A DNA stretch of 64,000 nucleotides, from positions 1 through 64,000 of the forward strand of contig JBLIMV010000010.1 of assembly GCA_047638395.1 (NCBI GenBank), read 5' to 3'. The translations under genes and the position numbers were made by a program. Below are positions 48,220 to 56,938 of this stretch, piece by piece; position 1 is the stretch's first letter, and each line of letters begins with the position of its first letter. The notes beneath the pieces were generated by a model. That model was not told the DNA's origin. It saw only the letters and a list, made by a program, of their open reading frames with translations, and did not search any database. This DNA is from CAXBCP01 sp047638395. GTDB taxonomy: Bacteria; Pseudomonadota; Alphaproteobacteria; MPNO01; UBA830.

Positions 48220-49515
48220 ATGGGTATCCTTTTGAAAACTTTTCTGAAGCGCGCGTTGCCAGGTGTTCTGTTTGCGCTGGCAGCTTCCTCCGTGATCGCA
48301 CCCGATGTGGCGGCGGCGCAGTTTCGTCAACTCCCGGCGCTGCCGACCATCCCACCGTCGATCACTTTCCCCGCAGAGCGCGATATCCTGCAGGCAGATC
48401 TCGACCGGTTGAAGGGGAGCCTGAAGGAGAATGACGCTAAGCGGCTGGACTACCGGCGCGAATGCGCACAACGATTGTTGTCCAATGCGGTGCGAAAACG
48501 TCGTTGTTCTTTTCTCGCGCAGGAGATTTACCGGGACTCATCGCGCCTGCGCACGGAAATCAGTGCGCTGCGCAACCGGTTTAACATCGTCGAAAGAAAT
48601 GGGGTGCAGCGCCGTCAGTCGGGCATTGCCGGTGCGAGCCCTTCCGCGACACAAGCTGTGCGCGACAGGCGCCCCAAAATGATCTCGGACGCGTTGTCTG
48701 CTGGCGGGGACACGTGGCATGGCGTCCTCGACCACGTTAAGACGTTGATGGCGCGCGGCGCCGGAGATCCGGCAGTGCGCGATGTCTCCGCGTATCTCAC
48801 CGGGATTCATTCAGGGCATATGGCGGCGGATCGCCTGGATAACAGCTATTACAAACATGGTGTCCGCCGGGCTCTGGCCGGAGATCACTGGTCTGCGGCC
48901 CTCGCTTTCGCCCAGGCGGCGCGCGATACGCCGGACGACCTGCGCGTTTTCGAATCCTTTGCCGACGCGGCGGGCCGCCAGCATGCGGGACCCGCCTGTA
49001 TTAAATCGGGGCGATGTGTCTCCGGTAATATCACGGTCTGGGTCAAGCGCTTTGGCAAGCGCCATGAACGGTCGATGAAGCAGATCGTCGCGGCGGGACG
49101 AAAAGGAAAGCTCGCTCCCAAAACTTTGCAAACGCTCAATGTTCTAAGAGCAATCACTGTCTATGCGGCAAAGAAAGATGCCAGTTCCGCCGCCGACCCC
49201 GAATTGCGCGGGCTGGCGGCGCAGGTGCTTGCGGCCTATGCAGAGAGCGACCGGCTCGCGGCGGTCACCGGCTATATCCGGCTGTGGAAAATGACGGAAC
49301 GCCGACGCGGGGGACTGTTCCTGTATCGGTATGGTGAAGCATCCGGCTCTGCCGCAGCGCGGCGGATGTCTGATCACGACGCCCCGTCGGCAACCGCTTC
49401 CGGAATAGACGATGATTATCTCGCGGTGCTGACTGAGGCTTTTAGAAAAGCTGGCGACGCAAGCCCTTTTACCGGCAAGCTGAGCCAGGCACAGATCATT
49501 CGTCTTCAAAGATGA
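48220..49515 (+). CDS. Exported hypothetical protein, 431 aa
   Basis: Signal peptide (ALPGVLFALAASSVIAPDVAAA) followed by a helical, arginine-rich mature protein. Residues about 50-115 look like a coiled coil (DILQADLDRLKGSLKENDAK...SRLRTEISALRNRFN). A middle part has GVRRALAGDHWSAALAFAQA resembling TPR-like helices, with a Cys pair in GPACIKSGRCVSGN. No family recognised. Probably periplasmic. It is followed after 25 bp by the HAD phosphatase gene. The start at 48220 is an ATG preceded only by GGCTAAT, a weak ribosome site. Confidence 0.6.
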   Translation: MGILLKTFLKRALPGVLFALAASSVIAPDVAAAQFRQLPALPTIPPSITFPAERDILQADLDRLKGSLKENDAKRLDYRRECAQRLLSNAVRKRRCSFLAQEIYRDSSRLRTEISALRNRFNIVERNGVQRRQSGIAGASPSATQAVRDRRPKMISDALSAGGDTWHGVLDHVKTLMARGAGDPAVRDVSAYLTGIHSGHMAADRLDNSYYKHGVRRALAGDHWSAALAFAQAARDTPDDLRVFESFADAAGRQHAGPACIKSGRCVSGNITVWVKRFGKRHERSMKQIVAAGRKGKLAPKTLQTLNVLRAITVYAAKKDASSAADPELRGLAAQVLAAYAESDRLAAVTGYIRLWKMTERRRGGLFLYRYGEASGSAAARRMSDHDAPSATASGIDDDYLAVLTEAFRKAGDASPFTGKLSQAQIIRLQR

Positions 49516-49540
49516 GGACGATGGTGTTTGAGGTAAAAAA

Positions 49541-50152
49541 ATGACGCTGATTGAACCCGATGGGATCTGGTGCGATGTCCGCACGCCCGGTTTTCAACGC
49601 CACAGGCCCGCGCTGTTTCTGGACCGGGATGGCACGTTGATCGAACTCGTCGATTATCTTTCGGCACCGGACGAGGTCCGCTTGATTGATGCGGCGGTCG
49701 AGGCGGTCAGGGGGGCGAATACGGCGGGTGTCGCTGTTGTCATTGTGACCAACCAATCCGGTATTGGGCGAGGGTACTACGACTGGGCCGCGTTCGAGGT
49801 TGTGCAGGCACGGCTGTACGAGCTGCTGGCCGATGCTGGCGCCGTCGTAGATGCCGTCTATGCCTGTCCACATTCGCCGCCACACGCGGGTGGTCCGGCA
49901 AATTCGCTTTATCGAAAGCCAGCGCCCGGTATGTTTCTGCGCGCCGGTACGGACCTTGCGCTCGATCTGGCCAATAGCCGTGTCGCCGGCGACACCGCGG
50001 CCGACCTTGCGGCAGGAAAGGCCGCCGGATTGTCAGCCGGGTTACTGGTTGAAACAGGGTATGGAGATCGCGACCTGGCGGCGGCGTTGGCGCTGGCGGA
50101 TGATCGTTACGATGTTTTGTCGGCTGACTGGGGACACCCTCTTCAGGCGTGA
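49541..50152 (+). CDS. HAD-IIIA phosphatase (histidinol-phosphatase/GmhB-like)
   Basis: 203 aa. HAD motifs: I, LFLDRDGTLIEL (nucleophile and acid Asp); II, VVIVTNQSGIGRGYY; III Lys in YRKPAPGMFL; IV, RVAGDTAADLAAGKAAG. This fits the D-glycero-D-manno-heptose-1,7-bisphosphate phosphatase/histidinol phosphatase branch. The zinc loop of that branch begins as usual (CPHSPPHAGG), but the second pair of cysteines before RKP is missing (NSLYRKP), so zinc binding may be lost. Substrate uncertain: LPS heptose or another sugar phosphate. The start has no strong ribosome site. Its stop lies inside a tandem 24-bp repeat. Confidence 0.88.
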   Translation: MTLIEPDGIWCDVRTPGFQRHRPALFLDRDGTLIELVDYLSAPDEVRLIDAAVEAVRGANTAGVAVVIVTNQSGIGRGYYDWAAFEVVQARLYELLADAGAVVDAVYACPHSPPHAGGPANSLYRKPAPGMFLRAGTDLALDLANSRVAGDTAADLAAGKAAGLSAGLLVETGYGDRDLAAALALADDRYDVLSADWGHPLQA

Positions 50153-50188
50153 TGTCGATTAAAGCTTCAGGCGTGATGTCGATTAAAG
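50141..50188. repeat. Tandem 24-bp direct repeat across the HAD gene stop
   Basis: The unit ttcaggcgtgatgtcgatta followed by aagc occurs twice head to tail (50141-50164 and 50165-50188) with no mismatch. The first copy contains the stop codon of the HAD gene; the second lies in the intergenic region. Confidence 0.9.
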
Positions 50189-50789
50189 CATTTCAACGTT
50201 AGCGAGCCTGCGAAGCACGATGTGGATCTATGTCAGCAGGGCAGGACTGGATACCGTCAGGTTCCGCAGTTTATTTTATGTGTTGGATACGAAATTCTCT
50301 TTCGAATCGATATTAATTTGGGTTAATCCAATTGATCTGACGCTACGTAAGTTGATTTGTCGCGCGCGACGGAATGAATTTTCATAGTTGACGAAGGGGT
50401 TGTGGCACGGTTTCTACCATTAGAAAAATTAATACTAGATATTTTTAATATCGGTGGCCGTTTTGGTCAAATAACAAGTGTTGCTGAATGTTTCTTTTTA
50501 GAAACATCTTTTTGTAATATAAGTGTATTACAAATGAAATCATTCTTTTCTGAGTGATCTCTATGTTTAATTCAAATATACATAAATCTTTGTGGGTGTA
50601 TCTGTAATTTTATTAATCCTTAATTAACCATTTTTATATGTAATTAATTTCGATTAACATAACTAACCGGATCACGTTTCATCGTTCCAAGCTGCCACCA
50701 AGCCGAGTGTTTGTTTGGATGTTCGAGTCGATGGAACGTGAGATCGAAATCGCAAGAAATTATATTAATAGCGATTGAGGGGGTGCCTG
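50189..50789. other. AT-rich intergenic region upstream of the RHH-YfbU gene
   Basis: About 600 bp, AT-rich from roughly 50270 on, with no convincing ORF. Apart from the two palindromes reported separately, I see a general promoter-like composition (ttaattaacc, tatatgtaatt) but cannot choose one -35/-10 pair. The sharp composition change against the flanking GC-rich genes is notable. Confidence 0.55.
50488..50534. promoter_or_regulatory. Two adjacent perfect inverted repeats, candidate operators
   Basis: First: atgtttct / agaaacat (8-bp arms 50488-50495 and 50500-50507, loop tttt). Second, 3 bp later: tttgtaata / tattacaaa (9-bp arms 50511-50519 and 50526-50534, 6-base spacer). They lie about 255 bp before the RHH-YfbU gene. 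They could be operators for the ribbon-helix-helix protein, which bind as pairs, or hairpins in an RNA leader. Inference only. Confidence 0.5.
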
Positions 50790-51503
50790 ATGGCGACAGT
50801 AAGTTTTAGAATTACCGACGAGTTAAAGCGTGAGCTGGACGAATTGTCGGCTGAGAAGGGCTACCATTTGAGTAAGCTTTTTCGCCGGGCAATAGAGGAC
50901 CTGCGCGACACCATGCGTCACGGGCCCGATGGCGGCGCGTTCGATCTGTCCTTGAAAGACCGGCTGCTTCTGTCGAACCAGTACCGGATTCTGGAACTGC
51001 TCGACAAAGAGGGGGCGGCGGAGCACGGGGAACACCGAGCCGTGCAGACCCGTGCGCAGGAAACCCACTACGTGACGCTGCTGGAAGATTTCAGCAATGC
51101 CCTGAACCTGGAGCTGACAGGGGAAGTCATGGATATACTCGCCTTGTTTACGCGGCTGCGACTGTCTTTTGATCATCTGGACGGCCAAACGTCGATGGCT
51201 GAGGAAGGAATTGAATTCAGCGGGTTCCATCCCGAGTTCGAGCGCGAAATGCTGAGTTATGCGCAGTTCTACATGCAGAAACTGGGGCGCCACCGTTGGC
51301 TAAGAGGCGGTGACGGACAGGGTATTGAGAGCAGCGTGCCGATGTTGGACGTCTACCGCCGGATGCTTTCCGCATGGAAAGGTATCGGCATGGCGAAAGT
51401 TTTGTCGGAATCGGAAATCTCGGAAATCGTGAACGCCCGAAATGGCATACAGGGTGTCGACGTTCAGTCCCCCGGTCGGGATTCTGCGTCGACGCGGCAC
51501 TGA
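50790..51503 (+). CDS. Ribbon-helix-helix domain fused to a YfbU domain
   Basis: 237 aa from the ATG at 50790 (GAGGGGG 6 bp upstream). Residues 1-45 look like a MetJ/Arc ribbon-helix-helix DNA-binding domain (ATVSFRITDELKRELDELSA...SKLFRRAIEDL). From about residue 58 the sequence follows the YfbU family: LLLSNQYRILELLDKEG, ETHYVTLLEDF, EVMDILALFTRLRLSFDHL, GIEFSGFHPEFEREMLSYA, DVYRRMLSAWKG and SESEISEIVNAR. E. coli YfbU alone has no known mechanism. The fusion suggests a transcription regulator with YfbU as sensing or oligomerising part. Lone gene after a long AT-rich region; no toxin gene adjacent. Confidence 0.85.
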   Translation: MATVSFRITDELKRELDELSAEKGYHLSKLFRRAIEDLRDTMRHGPDGGAFDLSLKDRLLLSNQYRILELLDKEGAAEHGEHRAVQTRAQETHYVTLLEDFSNALNLELTGEVMDILALFTRLRLSFDHLDGQTSMAEEGIEFSGFHPEFEREMLSYAQFYMQKLGRHRWLRGGDGQGIESSVPMLDVYRRMLSAWKGIGMAKVLSESEISEIVNARNGIQGVDVQSPGRDSASTRH

Positions 51504-51615
51504 TCCCGCTTCATCCCGGGCATGGCGGGCCGTTTTCGGCACTAACGGCCTGATGAATCCTTGCCGGCAATCGAATTCTGAGTGGGAAGCTGCAAAACTC
51601 ATCGGTACTTGAGTT

Positions 51616-51990
51616 TTAGATACCGGGTATCAGATGCCCCAGTATCGAGATGATGTTGTCGCCACGGAGATCCGACTTCGCGCAAAACAGTTTGGCGCCG
51701 TTCGAGATCGCGGTGCGGTGAAGTTCGGGGGAAGACTGGCCTGACATCGCGATGATCGGCGTTTCAGGCGATCTCTTGTAGGCCGCCGTAATTGCTTCCG
51801 GTCCCCACGGCGGCATTAAAAGGTCGTGCAGGATGACCGCATAGTCATTCGTGCCCATAAGCTCCGCTGCTGCTTCGACGCTTGGTGCGTGATCCAGCGA
51901 AATCCGATCGCCAAATGCCTGTTGGAGCCACGTCGCGATTAGGTCAAAATCGCCGATGTTGTCCTCGACGACCAAGGCTCTCAATGACAT
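51616..51990 (-). CDS. Single-domain response regulator (receiver)
   Basis: 124 aa from the ATG at 51990; longer frames upstream to 52272 look non-coding. Receiver fold: RALVVEDNIGDFDLIATWLQ (acidic residues), phospho-Asp in AVILHDLLMPPWGPEAI, Ser in IIAMSGQSS in place of the usual Thr/Ser switch, and Lys in LFCAKSDL. The loop DLLMPPWGPEAIT is of the type found in phytochrome-associated and PAS-kinase-linked Rcp1-like receivers. No output domain or kinase adjacent. Ribosome site weak (AAGC). Confidence 0.86.
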   Translation of the reverse strand: MSLRALVVEDNIGDFDLIATWLQQAFGDRISLDHAPSVEAAAELMGTNDYAVILHDLLMPPWGPEAITAAYKRSPETPIIAMSGQSSPELHRTAISNGAKLFCAKSDLRGDNIISILGHLIPGI

Positions 51991-52352
51991 ATAAGCTTGC
52001 TTTCTGCCCGGCAATACCGTTGCCGGCGGACCGGGTTGTCGACCCATTCCCGCGTCGCCAATCGTGGGGGCACTCTGCTGAGAGCAAGAGCAAGGGCGGA
52101 TTCCGTGCCTTTGCGGTTTGCGCAGCCCGAGTTTTCGGCTGTCGAGAAACGGGGCGAGCGGAGCATGATAGGGATACGGCGTATTACTAAACACGTAAAA
52201 TCGTATTGCAATTGTACGCACGGTTGTGCGCGCAGTGCAATCAAAAACAGGTTTTGTTATGCGCGTGTGCAACTCCCGATAAATGGTGTCGCGTCGGCTG
52301 ACGTTTTATAGTCGGTCGAACAATCCCCTGGTCTGACCGGAGAAACCCACTC

Positions 52353-52979
52353 ATGAGCGCGAATAAACATACTGGCGAAACCCCAACACAACTGACGGAA
52401 ATCGGTGCGCTGCCCATCCCCGATCCCGATATGCTGGACGACGACATCAAGAAATACATGGCAATCTGCGAAGAGAAGCTCGGCCATATCCCAAACGTCG
52501 TGAAAGTATTTTCGCTTCGTCCGGCGAAGCTGCGGACGTTCATCGCCAAGTACAATGAGATGATGTTGTCCGACGAAAGCGGGCTCAGCCGGCTCGAGCG
52601 CGAGATGATTGCCGTTGTGGTGTCCTGCGTGAACCGTTGCGTTTATTGCATTACGTCGCACAGCCAGGCTGTTCGCGAATTTTCAGGCGATCCGGTGCTC
52701 GGCGATATATTGATGGTCAACTATCGGGAGGCAAACCTGACGCCGCGGCAGCGCGCGATTCTCGATCATGCATGGAAGATGACCTCGGCCCCCGGTGAGA
52801 CCGGTGCCGCCGATCGCCAGGTGCTGACAGACGCAGGTCTGTCGCCGGAAGAAATTTTTGATGTGAATGATGTCGTCGCGTATTTCAACTACACCAACCG
52901 CATGACACATGGCCTCGGCATGCAGCCTAATGAATACTATTTCGGACGTAACCGGTTGCCCGACCCGGAAGAAGGGTAG
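52353..52979 (+). CDS. Peroxidase-related enzyme, AhpD/carboxymuconolactone decarboxylase-like
   Basis: 208 aa. AhpD-like helical fold with the redox site VSCVNRCVYCITSHSQAVRE, containing the CxxC pair and downstream His of this branch. Further family stretches are GHIPNVVKVFSLRPAKLRTF, LSRLEREMIAVVVSC, VNYREANLTPRQRAILDHAW and YFNYTNRMTHGLGMQPN. Such proteins act as thiol peroxidases or reductants of peroxiredoxin. Cytoplasmic, no signal. GGAGAAACCC precedes the start. It stands alone, divergent from the receiver gene. Confidence 0.92.
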   Translation: MSANKHTGETPTQLTEIGALPIPDPDMLDDDIKKYMAICEEKLGHIPNVVKVFSLRPAKLRTFIAKYNEMMLSDESGLSRLEREMIAVVVSCVNRCVYCITSHSQAVREFSGDPVLGDILMVNYREANLTPRQRAILDHAWKMTSAPGETGAADRQVLTDAGLSPEEIFDVNDVVAYFNYTNRMTHGLGMQPNEYYFGRNRLPDPEEG

Positions 52980-53417
52980 GAATTCAACAACTTTTGGACA
53001 GGTCTCGCTGACCACTGTCTCGCGTCATTGGCAACCCGTGGGTGTGAAAAAAAGACATCACGGTTTTGTGATGAAGGAGTCGCACGGTGTCTCGAAGCCA
53101 TAGTTGGAGAAGTATCTGTGTAATATTAGGGAATAGTCTGCTTCGAGATGTGCGGTACTATAGTATTTTCCGCATGAAACCGGATTATCAGTAATAGAAA
53201 AAAAACACCATTTATCGAAAGATCTGGGATATTTCATACAATGGTATGCATTCTTTTGAAACTGGGAAATTTTATTCCATCGGGATATTTGTAATACAAT
53301 GGCGTTACACTCGCCTCAGTTCGCCCATTTTGTAATTTAACGAAAATTTAAGTCGAACCCCGCTAACAACCCGCAGGACCCGTTGGTTCAACGAGAAACA
53401 TTGTTAGAGGGAGAAGA
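52980..53417. other. AT-rich intergenic region before the peroxidase/cupredoxin operon
   Basis: 438 bp without a convincing gene. A hairpin catcac/gtgatg (arms 53056-53061 and 53068-53073) lies 80 bp past the AhpD-like stop but lacks a T run. From about 53100 the composition is AT-rich with runs such as agaaaaaaaacacc. The region must hold the promoter of the di-haem peroxidase operon; I could not define it. Confidence 0.5.
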
Positions 53418-53420
53418 TTG

Positions 53421-54584
53421 ATGCCAAGTTCGCGCATAGTCTCAAGAATTGCCGCCACAGCCATAATCGCACTTACCGGTGGAGCGGCACTTACAACTTC
53501 AATCGCTCAGGCCGCCGAGATTAAATCTCGGGAGGAATGGAAGAAGGAATATGTCCGTCCGGCGGAAATTCCGTTCCCCGAGGATAATCCGTATACGACT
53601 GCAAAAGCGGAACTTGGGCGTACCCTGTTCTTCGACCCGCGCCTTTCGGGCAGCAATTACATCTCCTGTGGCACCTGCCACAATCCCAGTTTCGCCTGGG
53701 GCGACGGACTGCCGAAGGGTATCGGCCACGGCATGACCGTGCTCGGGCGCAGGACACCGACGATCCTCAATCTCGCCTGGTCCGAATCATTGATGTGGGA
53801 CGGCCGGTTTGAGACGCTTGAAGATCAGGCCCTCGGCCCGATGTCGGCGCCGGTTGAAATGAACCAGCAGATGGAAGCGATCGTTACCGAATTGAAGGCG
53901 ATCCCCGAATACAACACGCTTTTCAAGGTGAGTTTCGGCGGCGAGGGCATTTCGATCCCGAACATTGCCAAGGCGATTGCAACCTATGAGCGGACGGTTG
54001 TCAGTGGAATAGCGCCTTTTGATCGCTGGGTTGCCGGCGATGAGGTCGCTATTTCCGAAAGCGCGAAACGCGGCTTCGATCTGTTCAATAACAAAGCCAA
54101 CTGTGTGGCCTGCCATTCCGGCTGGAACTTCACGGATGACAGCTTCCACGATGTTGGCCTCCCCGATACGGATATCGGCCGCGGCAAACAGTTGCCCGAC
54201 GTTGCCGTGATGCAGCATGCTTTCAAGGTGCCGACACTGCGCAATTCGGTTGAGCGGGCTCCATACATGCATGACGGATCGCTTAAGAACCTGTTTTCGG
54301 TGGTCGCGCATTACAATGACGATTTCATCAAGCGTCCGAGCCTTTCGTCTGAAATCTACAAGCTCAAGCTGAGCGACGCTGAACAGTCAGATGTTGTTGC
54401 GTTCCTGAAAACGCTCAGCAGCCGGGACGCGCCTGTCGCATTGCCCCGACTGCCGGCGTTTGATCAGACCCTTGCGGGTAGTGTTTCCGGCGTGAATACA
54501 GCGGCAGGGAATACCAACGATGCCAAAGCGGCACCGACAGCCTGCGGCGGGTTCTTCCAGCACTGGCAAACCTGCGAAAAATAG
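53421..54584 (+). CDS. Periplasmic di-haem cytochrome c peroxidase (CcpA/MauG family)
   Basis: 387 aa from the ATG at 53421 (GAGGGAGAAG upstream). A signal peptide (RIAATAIIALTGGAALTTSI, cut after AQA) is followed by two haem-binding motifs: CGTCH (ISCGTCHNPSFAWGDG) in the N-terminal domain and CVACH (NCVACHSGWNFTDDSFHD) in the second. The segment APYMHDGSLKNL carries the Met that ligates the high-potential haem in true peroxidases (MauG has Tyr there). It reduces hydrogen peroxide in the periplasm with electrons from small copper or haem proteins. Two cupredoxin genes follow at 23 and 49 bp. Confidence 0.93.
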   Translation: MPSSRIVSRIAATAIIALTGGAALTTSIAQAAEIKSREEWKKEYVRPAEIPFPEDNPYTTAKAELGRTLFFDPRLSGSNYISCGTCHNPSFAWGDGLPKGIGHGMTVLGRRTPTILNLAWSESLMWDGRFETLEDQALGPMSAPVEMNQQMEAIVTELKAIPEYNTLFKVSFGGEGISIPNIAKAIATYERTVVSGIAPFDRWVAGDEVAISESAKRGFDLFNNKANCVACHSGWNFTDDSFHDVGLPDTDIGRGKQLPDVAVMQHAFKVPTLRNSVERAPYMHDGSLKNLFSVVAHYNDDFIKRPSLSSEIYKLKLSDAEQSDVVAFLKTLSSRDAPVALPRLPAFDQTLAGSVSGVNTAAGNTNDAKAAPTACGGFFQHWQTCEK

Positions 54585-54607
54585 ATATCAAGAGAGAGAT
54601 CAAGACC

Positions 54608-54928
54608 ATGAAAATCAAGATCATTACGTCTGTTGCAATTGGGCTGCTGGTTGCTACCGGAAGCATCGCGAATGCTGCTGAAGTCGTCGTCACTCAGAAG
54701 GCCAAGAAGTTTGACCAGAAGAAGGTGACCATCAGTAAGGGCGACAGCATCAAGTTCGTGAATGCGGATTCTATTGCCCACAACATTCATTCGCGTGGTG
54801 CGGGAAAATTCGACCTCGGCGCCCAGAAACCCGGGACCACGATGTCGCATGTATTTGCAGCGGATGGGACGTTCAAAATCCGGTGCGCGATCCACCCGAA
54901 GATGAAGCTGAAAGTTACGGTCAAGTAG
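54608..54928 (+). CDS. Periplasmic cupredoxin (plastocyanin/amicyanin-like)
   Basis: 106 aa. Signal peptide (MKIKIITSVAIGLLVATGSI, cut near ANAA). Mature domain of about 85 residues with KKVTISKGDSIKFVNADSIA at the start of the copper fold. Type 1 copper ligands: His in IAHNIHS, then Cys, His and Met in RCAIHPKMKL. It can carry one electron to or from the di-haem peroxidase encoded 23 bp upstream. AGAGAGAT upstream of the ATG is the ribosome-binding site. Confidence 0.9.
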   Translation: MKIKIITSVAIGLLVATGSIANAAEVVVTQKAKKFDQKKVTISKGDSIKFVNADSIAHNIHSRGAGKFDLGAQKPGTTMSHVFAADGTFKIRCAIHPKMKLKVTVK

Positions 54929-54977
54929 TGCCCGCTCAGGTGCCACGACATCCATAACTTTCAAGAGATCGAAACCA

Positions 54978-55499
54978 ATGTTCAAAACACTTATTGGTAG
55001 CGCCGCCGTGTTGCTTGCTTTGTCGCAGGCAACACGGGCGGAGGGGCCGAAGCATCACGTCGTAGAGATTGTTAGCGACTATGATAATTTGCGGATGGCC
55101 TTCCGCCCCAAACGAATTGTGGTTCAGCCGGGTGATACCGTTACCTGGGCGAACCTGGTGGCTGAGGAGCACAACGTCGTCAGCTACCCGGACGGATACC
55201 CCCAGGGGGCGAAGCCGCTGCTGAGCCCTTACCTGAAAAAAAAGGGCGAAAAATGGTCTCATACGTTCAGCGTCAAGGGAACTTATGAATACCATTGCAT
55301 ACCCCATCTGCCGATGGGAATGCATGGCAAGGTCGTGGTGACCCGGCCGTCCGAGTCTGCGGAATTCCACGAACCGAACGCGGCGCAGATGAAAGAATAC
55401 GCCGCCAGATTGCGTGAGTATTTCGATGAGGAAGACTTCAAATACAGGGCAAGAGGGCAGAGGCAGGAAAATGGCGCTTCGTCTCATAAAGCGCATTAG
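54978..55499 (+). CDS. Cupredoxin-domain protein with C-terminal extension
   Basis: 173 aa with a signal peptide (LIGSAAVLLALSQATRAEG). Pseudoazurin-like copper domain: IVVQPGDTVTWANLVAEEHN with the first His, then Cys, His and Met in YEYHCIPHLPMGMHGKVVV. After the fold a charged helical extension of about 50 residues (AQMKEYAARLREYFDEEDFK) ends in a His-rich tail. Third gene of the peroxidase-cupredoxin unit, 49 bp after the first cupredoxin. The extension is unusual for a soluble carrier and might dock it to a partner. Confidence 0.88.
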   Translation: MFKTLIGSAAVLLALSQATRAEGPKHHVVEIVSDYDNLRMAFRPKRIVVQPGDTVTWANLVAEEHNVVSYPDGYPQGAKPLLSPYLKKKGEKWSHTFSVKGTYEYHCIPHLPMGMHGKVVVTRPSESAEFHEPNAAQMKEYAARLREYFDEEDFKYRARGQRQENGASSHKAH

Positions 55500-55607
55500 C
55501 GCCAATTTTCTCAGGGGCCTTGCGGCCAACCTTCATCCATCAAAACTTTTCGTCATAACGATCCCACCTTCAGCGCGTCGGCGGCGCATGATGTAGAGCA
55601 AGAGGTA

Positions 55608-56816
55608 TTGGTCAGCTTCATCACGACGGGAGTGGTTGTCGTTCTTGGGCTGCTCATCGCAACCTTGCTTGGGCTTGTCATCACGCGTCCGTTACACGGT
55701 ATTCGCAGTAGGATGACCGAGCTGGCGGACGGCAATCAGGAAGTTGAAATTCCCGGGACGACCAGGCGCGATGAGATCGGCGACATGGCGCGCGCGGTCA
55801 ATGTGTTCAAGACCAACATGGTCGAAAACGAACGACTGCAGCAGGAGAACGCCGAGGCTGAAGCAAAGAACCGGTTGCAGGAGCGAAAACGCGACGAAGA
55901 CAGACGAGAATCCAAGGAGCAGGCCGAGGCCGAGCGCATCAAAGCCGACGCGCAGGCCGAAGAACGCCGCAAAGCGGAACTACAGGCGCTCGCCGATACC
56001 TTCGAGACGGGCGTTGGCGCTGTGATCGAGAAAGTCGCGACCGCGTCCTCGCAAATGCAGACCTCGGCGGAGGCAATGACGGCAAGCGCAGAGAGGGCTT
56101 CTGAGAGAGCGAACGCCGTTGCGACGGCGTCTGAGGAAGCCACCAGCAGCGTTCGCATCGTATCGACCGCAACGATCGAAATGTCGGCGTCGGTCGACAA
56201 GATCGCCCGTCAGGCCGATGAAAGTTCGCGTATCGCCAAGGCTGCGGTGGATGAGGCCGGCTCGGCGAATGAAAAGGTTCAAGGTCTCGAAGTGGCCGCC
56301 GGAAAAATCGGCGAGGTCATCGACCTAATCAACGATATCGCGAGCCAGACGAATTTGCTCGCCTTGAACGCGACGATTGAGGCGGCCCGGGCAGGCGAAG
56401 CCGGCAAGGGTTTTGCTGTCGTTGCCACAGAGGTGAAATCGCTGGCCGATCAGACGGCCAGGGCGACCGATGAAATCGGCGCTCAGATTGCGCAGATTCA
56501 GAGCGCGACGGCAGAGGCGGTCACCGCGATCGATGGTATCGGTTCGACCATCACGAAGGTCAACGATATCGCAGCCTCAATCTCCGAGGCGGTCGAAGAG
56601 CAGGGCGGTGTGACCCGCGAAATTTCCGGCAGTGTTGAAGATGCGGCAACCGGCACGGAGACAGTGTCGAGCAATATCGCCGATGTATCGGAAGCTGCAG
56701 CTGAAACCGGCGAGGCTGCGTCGCATGTACTGGGTGAGTCCCATGAACTGTCGACCCAGGCGACAGTTCTGCGGGCGTCAGTCGACGAGTTCCTGGACAA
56801 GGTGCGCGCGGCGTAA
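55608..56816 (+). pseudogene. Methyl-accepting chemotaxis protein lacking its N-terminal sensor
   Basis: 402 codons from a TTG at 55608; the frame is open back to 55500, where TAG occurs. What remains is the second membrane helix (TTGVVVVLGLLIATLLGLVI), the HAMP domain (TRPLHGIRSRMTELADGNQE), a long charged coil and the complete signalling domain with hairpin tip IASQTNLLALNATIEAARAG. The first helix and periplasmic ligand domain are missing; codons before 55608 (NDPTFSASAAHDVEQEV) look like the end of that domain. No ribosome site or ATG is in place. Probably a 5'-deleted gene next to the cupredoxin gene, though expression of the cytoplasmic part cannot be excluded. Confidence 0.72.
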
Positions 56817-56881
56817 AAGCGCAATGCGCTGGTATCCAGCCTAATTAATGTCGTGAAAATGTTCAGAACCGGTGGGATCTG

Positions 56882-56906
56882 AACGGGGGCACGCCCGTTT
56901 TGTTTC
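56882..56906 (+). terminator. Probable Rho-independent terminator after the chemoreceptor
   Basis: Inverted repeat aacggg / cccgtt (56882-56887, 56894-56899) with loop ggcacg, followed by ttgttt. It lies 65 bp past the stop at 56816 and 32 bp before the GroEL-like start. Confidence 0.6.
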
Positions 56907-56938
56907 ACAGCTGCGTCTGATTGCGCTACACCCGCGCC

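Noticed and set aside
50141..50188. Two-unit 24-bp repeat as a CRISPR array
   Set aside because: The copies are contiguous with no spacers, and no cas genes are present.
50401..50425. TGGCACG near 50.4 kb as a second sigma-54 promoter
   Set aside because: The -12 element is missing at the required spacing.
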